Positions 7,480 to 13,051 of a DNA stretch of 13,793 nucleotides are shown here, in pieces. Source of the stretch: Thermoflexus sp. (lineage in GTDB: Bacteria > Chloroflexota > Anaerolineae > Thermoflexales > Thermoflexaceae). The position numbers and the translations under genes were made by a program. Within the stretch, counting starts at the first letter, position 1, and each line of letters opens with the position of its first letter. Where the stretch lies: positions 1 through 13,793 of the forward strand of contig NZ_DAOUCJ010000035.1 in the NCBI RefSeq assembly GCF_034432235.1, written 5' to 3'. The notes below the pieces were generated by a model. That model made no database searches. It was not told the origin of the DNA and saw nothing but the letters and a program-made list of their open reading frames with translations.

Positions 7480-8463
7480 TCAGTATCGGGCCAGCCGCCG
7501 GATGGCCTCGGCGATCTTCTGCGGGCTGGGCATGAAGAAATCCTGCATCGGCGGGCTGAAGGGCACCCCCGGCACATCCGGCCCTGCCAGCCGCATCACC
7601 GGGCCGTCCAGGTATTCGAAGCCCTCCTCGGCCAGGATGGCCGCCACCTCCGCCCCATAGCCCAGGGTCAGGTTGTCCTCGTAGACGATGAGGGCCTTCC
7701 CCGTCTTCTTCACCGAGTTGAGGATCGTCGCCTTGTCCACCGGGGCCAGGGTGCGCAGATCCACCACCTCCACGTCGATCCCTTCCTTCGCCACCATCTC
7801 GGCCGCCTGCAGGGCATAGTAATGCATCATCCCATACGCGAAGACGGTGAGATCGCTTCCCTCCCGGGTCACCTTCGCCGGGCCGATGGGGACGATATAG
7901 TCCCCATCGGGGACTTCCCCTTTGATGAGCCGGTAGCCCTTCTTCGGCTCGAAGAAGAGCACCGGGTTCGGGTCGCGGATGGCTGCCTTAAGAAGCCCCT
8001 TGGCGTCATAGGGGTTGGAAGGGATGACGACCTTCAGGCCGGGGACGTGGGCGAAGAAGGCCTCTACGCTCTGGCTGTGATAGAGGCCGCCGCTGATCCC
8101 GCCTCCATAGGGAGCCCGGATGACCATGGGGACGTTATAGACGCCTCCGGAGCGGTAAAAGAAGCGGGCGGCCTCGTTGACGATCTGATTGAAGGCGGGA
8201 TGGATGAAGTCGGCGAACTGGATCTCACAGATCGGGCGGAAGCCGTTGAGGGCCGCCCCGATGCCGATGGCCACGATGGAGAGCTCCGCCAGTGGGGAGT
8301 CGATGACACGCCACTCCCCATATTTCTGCCACAAGCCCATGGTGGCCCGGAACACCCCACCCCGCGGCCCCACATCTTCCCCAACCACGAAGACCCGCGG
8401 GTCCCGGGCCATCTCCTCATCGATCGCCTCACGGATCGCCTCGATCAGCGTCTTCTCCGGCAT
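7480..8463 (-). CDS. 2-oxo acid dehydrogenase E1 component, beta subunit
   Basis: This is the transketolase-like beta chain that pairs with E1-alpha to decarboxylate a 2-oxo acid on thiamine diphosphate and acylate the lipoyl group of E2. The 327-residue length is standard. Family landmarks are GEDVGPRGGVFRAT near the N-terminus, the DSPLAE motif and the QFADFIHPAFNQI segment of the pyrimidine-binding domain, RAPYGGG, the HSQSVEAFFAH loop, and the C-terminal domain with YEDNLTLGYGAEVAA. The ATG at 8463 has GGAGGG at 8471-8476 with a 7-nt spacer. E1-alpha ends 142 bp upstream, the widest gap within the first four genes of the run. The name bkdA2 would suit if branched-chain oxo acids are the substrate. 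Confidence 0.94.
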   Translation of the reverse strand: MPEKTLIEAIREAIDEEMARDPRVFVVGEDVGPRGGVFRATMGLWQKYGEWRVIDSPLAELSIVAIGIGAALNGFRPICEIQFADFIHPAFNQIVNEAARFFYRSGGVYNVPMVIRAPYGGGISGGLYHSQSVEAFFAHVPGLKVVIPSNPYDAKGLLKAAIRDPNPVLFFEPKKGYRLIKGEVPDGDYIVPIGPAKVTREGSDLTVFAYGMMHYYALQAAEMVAKEGIDVEVVDLRTLAPVDKATILNSVKKTGKALIVYEDNLTLGYGAEVAAILAEEGFEYLDGPVMRLAGPDVPGVPFSPPMQDFFMPSPQKIAEAIRRLARY

Positions 8464-8605
8464 GGATCATCCCTCCAAACGTTCGTTCGAAACATGCCGT
8501 CGCAGAGCCGGCCTCCGGGTTTCAAGCCTCCTTCCGGTATGGGAAGGGAAGCGACGCTCGTGCTGTCAGACGGTCCAGCGCGTGCGGGTGTCCGCCGGAG
8601 ATGGG
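8464..8605 (-). other. Gap between E1-alpha and E1-beta with a small hairpin
   Basis: This 142-bp stretch holds no gene. CCTTCC (8530-8535) and GGAAGG (8542-8547) can form a 6-bp stem over a 6-nt loop, and no T-tract follows. I see no good promoter. It may simply be an RNA processing or spacing region. Confidence 0.25.
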
Positions 8606-9697
8606 CTATTCCCCCCACCATCCGGACCGATCTTCGGTGGCGAAGACCGGGGCCAGGGCCTCCTCGGGGGCCGGATAAGGGGCTTCCTCCGCCTGCCGCT
8701 GGGCCTCGTCCACCTCCGCCCGGACCCGTTCCTCCAGCTCGTCTTCAAGCTGCTGGGTGAGGAGGCTTCGCCGGTAGAGATAATCCCGCAGGCGGGGCAG
8801 CGGATCCCGCAGCTTGCCCTGCTCCACCTCCTCCCGCGTCCGGTAGGTCCGGTCGTCATCATCGGACGAGTGAGGCGTCCACCGATAGGTCACCGCTTCG
8901 ATCAGGGTCGTCCCCTCCCCCGCCCGCGCCCGATCCACTGCTTCCTTCACCACCTGGTAGACCTCCAGGACGTTGCCGCCGTCGCAGACAGCCCCCCGGA
9001 TGCCGTAAGCGGCCGCCCGATCGGCCACCCGTTTGACGGCCATCTGCTTCCAGACCGGAACGGAGATCGCATACTGGTTATTGTGGACCAGGACGATGAG
9101 GGGGAGCTTGTAGATGCCGGCCCAGTTCAACGCCTCGTGGAAGTCACCCTCGCTGGTGCTGCCCTCGCCGGTGGAGGTGAGGACCACCCGCATCTCCCGG
9201 CTCACCCGGAACCCGGCGGCCTCCAGCTGGGGGCGGAGCTTTTGTTTGAGGACCTCCGCGAGGGCGATGCCGGCGGCTTGAGGGAGCTGGGTGGCGACGG
9301 GGCTGGAGCCGGAGATGATGTTCAGGCGGCGGAGGCTGAAGTGGGAGGGCATCTGACGGGCGGCGCTGTGGGGATCGCCTTTCTTCCCATAGAGGGCGAG
9401 CATGAACTCCACCGGCTTCATCCCCATGGCGATGGAGAGGGCGAGGTCCCGATAGTAAGGGTGCACGATGTCGAAGCCTTTGCGCAGCGCGTAAGCCGCC
9501 CCGACGCCGATGCCCTCGTGGGCGATGCCGGAGATGTGGAAGGGAACGCGGCCCTGGCGCTGGAGGACCCAGCAGCGCTCATCCAGCCGGCGGGAGAGGA
9601 GAAGATGGTAATACATCTGGAGGACCGTTTCATCGGACAGGCCCAGCTCTTCGTGGCGCTGGGTGATCGGAAGGAGCTCTTTCACCTCGACCGCCAT
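8606..9697 (-). CDS. 2-oxo acid dehydrogenase E1 component, alpha subunit (branched-chain type)
   Basis: This is the thiamine-diphosphate-binding chain of the E1 decarboxylase, 363 residues. The TPP motif is GEGSTSEGD at 177-185, ending in the conserved NN at 206-207 of HNNQYAISVP. Glu replaces the Asp of the common GDG form, as I recall in mammalian branched-chain E1-alpha (GEGAASEGD). RQMPSHF at 114-120, SSPVATQLPQAAG at 131-143 and the phosphorylation-loop-like YRWTPHSSDDDD at 271-282 also agree with that branch. This supports a branched-chain 2-oxo acid substrate (bkdA1-like) by homology only. The ATG at 9697 has AGGAGG at 9703-9708, 5 nt away. It begins 21 bp after the DUF169 stop, so the two are probably co-transcribed and perhaps translationally linked. 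Confidence 0.94.
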   Translation of the reverse strand: MAVEVKELLPITQRHEELGLSDETVLQMYYHLLLSRRLDERCWVLQRQGRVPFHISGIAHEGIGVGAAYALRKGFDIVHPYYRDLALSIAMGMKPVEFMLALYGKKGDPHSAARQMPSHFSLRRLNIISGSSPVATQLPQAAGIALAEVLKQKLRPQLEAAGFRVSREMRVVLTSTGEGSTSEGDFHEALNWAGIYKLPLIVLVHNNQYAISVPVWKQMAVKRVADRAAAYGIRGAVCDGGNVLEVYQVVKEAVDRARAGEGTTLIEAVTYRWTPHSSDDDDRTYRTREEVEQGKLRDPLPRLRDYLYRRSLLTQQLEDELEERVRAEVDEAQRQAEEAPYPAPEEALAPVFATEDRSGWWGE

Positions 9698-9718
9698 CGT
9701 TGCCTCCTGAGCAGGAGT

Positions 9719-10519
9719 TCAATCCGGCGTGGTGGTTTCCTTCCCTTCCCTCCACTGGCGTTCCATTTCCATATAATGATCGGGGTAGATCCCGGTGTAG
9801 CGGAGGAACTTGGGGATGGGGTAGCGGATGCCGCCCTTGTGGGTGCCCTCCAGCCCCTCGATGATCCACTCGATTTTGCTGTTCGGGATGGTGAAAGCCA
9901 TCTCATCGTCCTGGGCCTGGCCGAACACCCGATCGCCGTAGCAGGGGAGGATGACCTGGCATTCATCGGTCTTCATCGTGGTGATCACCGCGTCGGCGCA
10001 ATCGATGCGCCCGGAGAAAGAGGAGGTCAGACGCCCTCCGGTCTTCCAGAGGCGGGCCACGACCAAGCGCATCACCTGGGCGGAGTTCCCGTAAATGAGG
10101 ATGACGTGGGGTTCAAAGGCGGTTCGGTGGAGGGGAGCGGCGACGACGCCTTCCCATTGACGGTATTGCCATTTATCGACCTGAGCTTCGCTCACCGCCC
10201 CGGCGGCCGGGGTCTCGGTATACATCCCGGCGCACGTCATGCCGTTGAGGTAGTAGTCCAGCATGGGCTCGAAGCCCCACACCACTTTCGCGAGGGGGCA
10301 GGAGAGATCCTCCCCTCGCATCCCGATGATCCATCCGTAATGGCGGGCGATGGCGAAGCCCTGACAGATGGCGATCTGTTGTCCGAAATCCCGTTTGGGA
10401 AAGCGGGTCTTCTCCGGCCATGGCTCCCCTGGGGCGATCATGCGGATCGCCACCGGGAAGGTGGCCGGGCGCACGTGAGCCTGAAGGGCCTCCTGCAGGC
10501 GTTGAAGCCTGTCCGGCAT
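9719..10519 (-). CDS. DUF169 family protein
   Basis: This 266-residue cytoplasmic protein belongs to the uncharacterised DUF169 family. The recognisable pattern is RPATFPVAIRMI at the N-terminus, then CQGFAIARHYGW with Cys52, GEDLSCPLA with Glu70, Asp71 and Cys74, Cys96 in MTCAGMY, then the C-terminal ECQVILPCYGDR and DDEMAFTIPNSKIEWIIEGL. The spaced cysteines could hold a metal or cluster, but no such role is established that I know of. It has no signal peptide or membrane segment. The ATG at 10519 has AGGAGG at 10525-10530, 5 nt away. It is the first gene after a strong promoter and lies 21 bp before E1-alpha, which suggests a job linked to the 2-oxo acid dehydrogenase, its substrate or its control. 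Function unknown. Confidence 0.85.
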   Translation of the reverse strand: MPDRLQRLQEALQAHVRPATFPVAIRMIAPGEPWPEKTRFPKRDFGQQIAICQGFAIARHYGWIIGMRGEDLSCPLAKVVWGFEPMLDYYLNGMTCAGMYTETPAAGAVSEAQVDKWQYRQWEGVVAAPLHRTAFEPHVILIYGNSAQVMRLVVARLWKTGGRLTSSFSGRIDCADAVITTMKTDECQVILPCYGDRVFGQAQDDEMAFTIPNSKIEWIIEGLEGTHKGGIRYPIPKFLRYTGIYPDHYMEMERQWREGKETTTPD

Positions 10520-10606
10520 CCCGGCCTCCTGTGGATGGAAAGGTGCCTCCCCCGTGCCACGGCTGAAGCAGGGCGCCCCGGCCGCCCGATTTCGATCTCA
10601 GGATCC

Positions 10607-10636
10607 ATTGTAACTCAAGGGGGAACCCGATGACAA
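10607..10636 (-). promoter_or_regulatory. Predicted sigma-70-type promoter of the DUF169/2-oxo acid dehydrogenase operon
   Basis: On the minus strand, TTGTCA (10631-10636) and TACAAT (10607-10612) each match 5 of 6 consensus bases and are separated by 18 bp. Transcription would start near 10600, giving a leader of about 80 nt before the DUF169 ATG. It is the best promoter match in the window for this operon. Confidence 0.6.
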
Positions 10637-10689
10637 GGCCCGCGACATGTGAGGGATGTCCCGGGTTGCTGGTGCGGTCGGCCTGGGGA

Positions 10690-10960
10690 GGCCTTCAGCC
10701 GATGGTCGGCCTGCGCCGACCGGAACGCCTCCCTTGCGTCGGCGAAGGCCGACGCTTGGTGCGAAAGCGCCTTAGAAGGCCGATTTCAATCGGCGCGAAA
10801 GGCCTTTCGGCCAACGGTCGGCCTGCGCCGACCGAAAACACCCTTCGCGTCGGCGGAGGCCGACGCCCGGCGCGCCAGCGCCCCGGAAGGCCGATTTCCA
10901 ATCGGCGTGAGATCGAAAACACATCCCTCGCATCGGCAGAGGCCGCTCTCCGGGTAAGCC
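10690..10960. repeat. Tandem array of about 112-bp units made of small hairpins (2 full units plus a degenerate third)
   Basis: Unit 1 spans about 10690-10800 and unit 2 about 10801-10912. Bases 10913-10960 keep part of a third unit that lacks the first hairpin. Each full unit has, in order, a GGCC-type mini-hairpin; GGTCGGC-CTGC-GCCGACC (10704-10721 and 10816-10833); GCGTCGGC-4 nt-GCCGACGC (10736-10755 and 10847-10866); a short GGYGC/GCGCC stem; and GCCGAT...ATCGGC (10779-10794 and 10890-10906). Loops differ (GAAG versus GGAG) while stems are kept, which suggests the folded form matters. The junction of the units contains the 14-bp palindrome CGAAAGGCCTTTCG (10796-10809). An open frame covers the array, but its product is low-complexity and repeats simply because the DNA does. 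Confidence 0.8.
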
Positions 10961-11015
10961 CCGATGAAGGCGGAAGGACCTGTCCGGGCATCCGCGCCTC
11001 GATTCGTGGACGCCA

Positions 11016-11047
11016 TTGGCCCGCCGAATCAGTGGCTTGGTTAAAAT
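11016..11047 (+). promoter_or_regulatory. Weak candidate promoter for the DUF6883/DUF4926 pair
   Basis: TAAAAT at 11042-11047 matches 5 of 6 bases of a -10 box. The nearest -35-like hexamer is TTGGCC at 11016-11021 (4 of 6), but the spacer is 20 bp, longer than usual. The start would be near 11054, about 100 nt before the DUF6883 gene. Confidence 0.3.
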
Positions 11048-11083
11048 GAAGAGCGGGCGCCTCCTTCATCGGGCTATGGGTTC

Positions 11084-11110
11084 ATCCGGTGGGGTGCCGC
11101 GCCCCCGGAT
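11084..11110 (+). other. Leader hairpin upstream of the DUF6883 gene
   Basis: ATCCGG-T-GGG (11084-11093) can pair with CCCCCGGAT (11102-11110) as nine base pairs with one bulged T. It lies in the presumed leader, about 40 nt before the DUF6883 ATG. No T-tract follows. It may be a fold in the mRNA leader or have no role. Confidence 0.3.
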
Positions 11111-11150
11111 CGCCGCGAGAGACAGCCATCGCCATTTGTGGAGCCTTCCA

Positions 11151-11480
11151 ATGCCGCTCCCGAATGCCGAAAACGCCTACTTCCCTTTGTCCAAGATCAC
11201 TCGATATCTGCTGTCGGAAACACACAGCGTCGGCAGGGCAAAGGCCAGGTTCTTCCGTGCCCTTGGGTTCAATGAAAGACACCCAGAGCTTCTGCAGGAG
11301 GCGCTCCTGGAAGTTGCTCGGGAGGGCCTCGTGAGAGGCATCCTTGAGACGCCATACGGCAGCAAATATGTCGTGGATGGTCAGCTGCGGACACCAAAAG
11401 GGGAATTGGTGTGGATTCGAACGATATGGATTGTGGAAGCGGGTCAAGATCAGCCGCGGCTGGTTACCGCCTATCCTTGA
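11151..11480 (+). CDS. DUF6883 domain protein
   Basis: This 109-residue protein opens MPLPNAENAYFPLSKITRYLL and continues with SVGRAKARFFRALGF, YGSKYVVDGQL and WIVEAGQDQPRLVTAYP. That full-length pattern I recognise as DUF6883. It has no signal peptide or membrane segment. The ATG at 11151 has GGAG at 11140-11143, 7 nt away; the open frame extends upstream to 11016, but that part is not conserved in kind and has no ribosome site. The 5' half is visibly less GC-rich than the neighbouring genes, which hints at horizontal acquisition. The DUF4926 gene follows by 15 bp. I recall these families often occurring side by side in small cassettes, which suggests they act together, possibly as a toxin-antitoxin-like or immunity pair. 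That role is inference, not established. Confidence 0.8.
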   Translation: MPLPNAENAYFPLSKITRYLLSETHSVGRAKARFFRALGFNERHPELLQEALLEVAREGLVRGILETPYGSKYVVDGQLRTPKGELVWIRTIWIVEAGQDQPRLVTAYP

Positions 11481-11495
11481 GAGGAGGAATGAGCG

Positions 11496-11726
11496 ATGAT
11501 CCGAGAACTAGACAGTGTGGTACTGATGCGGGATCTGCCGGAGCACGGCTTACGGGCTGGAGATGTAGGAGTCGTGGTGCACGTTTACGGGGAGGGGATC
11601 GGATTCGAGGTGGAGTTCGTGACGGGCGACGGGAAGACGGTGGCGGTGGTTACCCTGAGCCGGGATGAGGTTCGGCCGATCGGAAAGGAGGAGATCCTGC
11701 ACGTGCGGACCCTGACCTCCACCTAA
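11496..11726 (+). CDS. DUF4926 domain protein
   Basis: This 76-residue protein reads MIRELDSVVLMRDLPEHGLRA, then GDVGVVVHVYGEG, FEVEFVTGDGKTVAVVTL and DEVRPI. This matches the short SH3-like beta fold of DUF4926. The ATG at 11496 has a strong GAGGAGGAA site at 11481-11489, with about 8 nt from AGGAGG to the start. An earlier out-of-frame ATG at 11489 overlaps that site and is not the start. It is almost certainly co-transcribed with the DUF6883 gene 15 bp upstream. The small acidic form would suit a partner-binding or neutralising subunit of a two-gene cassette, but no activity is known to me. The last residues (LTST) run up to a stop 16 bp before a GC-rich palindrome. Confidence 0.82.
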   Translation: MIRELDSVVLMRDLPEHGLRAGDVGVVVHVYGEGIGFEVEFVTGDGKTVAVVTLSRDEVRPIGKEEILHVRTLTST

Positions 11727-11742
11727 GGGAGGGACGCTTGGC

Positions 11743-11758
11743 CGGCCGCCGGCGGCCG
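11743..11758. repeat. 16-bp perfect GC palindrome between DUF4926 and fabI
   Basis: CGGCCGCCGGCGGCCG is its own reverse complement. It lies 16 bp after the DUF4926 stop and 18 bp before a consensus TATAAT. No T-tract follows, so it is a poor intrinsic terminator. It could be an operator for fabI or an RNA 3'-end structure for the upstream pair. Confidence 0.5.
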
Positions 11759-11776
11759 CGCTGCCGTCAGGGCCTC

Positions 11777-11782
11777 TATAAT
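11777..11782 (+). promoter_or_regulatory. Consensus -10 box upstream of fabI
   Basis: TATAAT is a perfect -10 hexamer, which stands out in GC-rich DNA. No good -35 box lies 16-18 bp upstream, because the palindrome at 11743-11758 covers much of that space. Transcription would begin near 11789, about 27 nt before the fabI ATG. A missing -35 next to a palindrome fits activator-dependent or repressible control, but this is inference. Confidence 0.5.
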
Positions 11783-11815
11783 TGGATGCGCATCACCTCT
11801 TCGAGGGAGGCCTCC

Positions 11816-12616
11816 ATGGGGCTGCTGGATGGGAAGATCGCTTTGATCTTCGGGGTGGCGAACGACCACTCCATCGCCTGGGGCATCGCCAAGGCCATGC
11901 ATGCGGAGGGGGCCACCCTGGCCTTCTCTTACGCCGGGCCGGCCCTGGAACGGCGGGTGCGCCCCCTGGCGGAGAGCGTGGGGGCGACGTTCATCGAACC
12001 GTGCGATCTGAGCGATGACGAACAGATCGCCGCCCTTTTCGAGAAATACCGTCAGACTTACGATCGGCTGGACATCCTGGTCCATGCGGTCGCTTTTGCG
12101 AAGCGGGAGGAGCTGAGCGGCCCGTATTATCTGACCTCCCGCGAAGGGTTCCGGGTCGCGATGGACGTGAGCGTGTATTCCTTCACGGCCTTGGCCCGGG
12201 AAGCGGCCCCTCTGATGAAGAACGGCGGGGCGCTGCTCACCCTGACCTACTACGGCTCGGAGAAGGTGGTCCCGCACTACAACGTGATGGGCGTGGCCAA
12301 AGCCGCCCTGGAGGCCTCGGTCCGCTACCTGGCCTACGATCTGGGGCCCCGGGGTATCCGGGTCAACGCCATCTCCGCCGGCCCGATCCGCACCCTGGCG
12401 GCGACCGGCATCCCGGGGTTCCGCTCCCTCTACAGCCTGTTCCGGGAGATCGTCCCCCTTCGCCGTAACGTAACTATCGAGGATGTGGGCGCGCTGGCCG
12501 CATGGCTGTGCAGCGACCGGGCGGCGGCCATCACCGGCGAGGTGATCTTCGTCGATGCCGGCTATCACATCCTCGGCGTCACCGAGCGCCTGGTTGAGGA
12601 AAGCCCGGCCGCCTGA
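11816..12616 (+). CDS. fabI: Enoyl-[acyl-carrier-protein] reductase (NADH type)
   Basis: This is the last reductive step of each fatty acid elongation cycle; it reduces enoyl-ACP with NAD(P)H in the cytoplasm. The 266-residue SDR protein has the FabI-type nucleotide site IFGVANDHSIAWGIA (11-25). The catalytic motif is TYYGSEKVVPHYNVMGVAK, with Tyr145, Tyr155 and Lys162 matching Tyr146, Tyr156 and Lys163 of E. coli FabI. AISAGPIRTLAATGI (185-199) and the ending GEVIFVDAGYHILG are also typical. Residue 93 is Ala (HAVAFA), as in Gram-positive FabI, where E. coli has Gly. The ATG at 11816 has GGGAGG with a 5-nt spacer. It begins a likely two-gene unit with the 112-residue protein 27 bp downstream. 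Confidence 0.96.
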   Translation: MGLLDGKIALIFGVANDHSIAWGIAKAMHAEGATLAFSYAGPALERRVRPLAESVGATFIEPCDLSDDEQIAALFEKYRQTYDRLDILVHAVAFAKREELSGPYYLTSREGFRVAMDVSVYSFTALAREAAPLMKNGGALLTLTYYGSEKVVPHYNVMGVAKAALEASVRYLAYDLGPRGIRVNAISAGPIRTLAATGIPGFRSLYSLFREIVPLRRNVTIEDVGALAAWLCSDRAAAITGEVIFVDAGYHILGVTERLVEESPAA

Positions 12617-12643
12617 ATTCCGCCTGCCACGGAGGAAGACGCC

Positions 12644-12982
12644 ATGGGGTTCTGGAAACGCCGCCCCGCGAGCGATCCGGATGAGGCGCTGACGCCGGAG
12701 GCGCAGCGTCAGCGCCTGTGGGAACGGGCCATGCAGCGTCTCCAGCCGACTCTGCCCCCGGATTCCCCGTCATGGGTCCTGGGTGAGATCTTCGATCTCC
12801 AGAACCGCCTGGTCTGGTTCGATGTGGTGCTGCGGGTCGGCCCGCACTGGGTGAAGCGGCGCTACCGTTATGATGGGGAAGTCGACGTGCTCTATTTCAG
12901 CGGCGAGGTTCCCTTCGCGGAGACCGATCTGGATCGGCTTCCCCCAGAGCGCATGGTCTGGCCGGGTCATCCGCTCTTGTAG
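12644..12982 (+). CDS. Hypothetical protein, 112 residues, downstream of fabI
   Basis: I do not recognise this protein. It starts with a basic stretch (MGFWKRRPAS), then a charged helical part (about 17-36), then a more structured part with WVLGEIFDLQNRLVWFDVVLRVG and HWVKRRYRYDGEVDVLYFSGE, which reads as alternating beta strands. It is rich in Trp and Arg and has no cysteine, signal peptide or membrane segment. GGAGG at 12631-12635 lies 8 nt before the ATG, so translation is well supported. The 27-bp gap after fabI suggests co-transcription, but nothing in it points to lipid synthesis. Confidence 0.75.
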   Translation: MGFWKRRPASDPDEALTPEAQRQRLWERAMQRLQPTLPPDSPSWVLGEIFDLQNRLVWFDVVLRVGPHWVKRRYRYDGEVDVLYFSGEVPFAETDLDRLPPERMVWPGHPLL

Positions 12983-13017
12983 GGCAACTTGATGTCTGGA
13001 CCTGCGGCGCTCAAGGC

Positions 13018-13023
13018 CATAAT
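13018..13023 (+). promoter_or_regulatory. Possible -10 box for the lipoprotein gene
   Basis: CATAAT matches 5 of 6 bases of a -10 box, in a locally AT-rich gap about 29 bp before the GTG start. The only -35-like hexamer nearby, TTGATG at 12989-12994, is 23 bp away, so this is weak. Confidence 0.3.
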
Positions 13024-13051
13024 AGAAGGGGAAAACTCGTCTTTTTAGGGG

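Larger units (their letters stand above)
10520..11150. other. 631-bp intergenic region between divergent units
   Basis: No convincing gene lies here. From left to right it holds the DUF169 leader and promoter (10520-10636), the hairpin repeat array (10690-10960), a weak plus-strand promoter candidate (TAAAAT at 11042-11047), and the leader of the DUF6883 gene with one hairpin (11084-11110). The stretch 10637-10689 and the stretch 10971-11015 show nothing further that I can name. Confidence 0.7.

Noticed and set aside
8189..10633. 814-codon plus-strand open frame antisense to E1-alpha and DUF169
   Set aside because: It covers the opposite strand of two well-recognised genes, its product is rich in His, Asp, Arg, Gly and Pro with no domain, and it arises from strong GC bias at third codon positions.
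10690..10960. CRISPR array
   Set aside because: The units are about 112 bp and contiguous, with internal hairpins and no alternation of short identical repeats with unique spacers; there are no cas genes nearby.
10630..11049. 139-codon plus-strand open frame over the hairpin array
   Set aside because: The product only mirrors the DNA repeat, its ATG overlaps the -35 box of the opposite operon, and no ribosome site is present.
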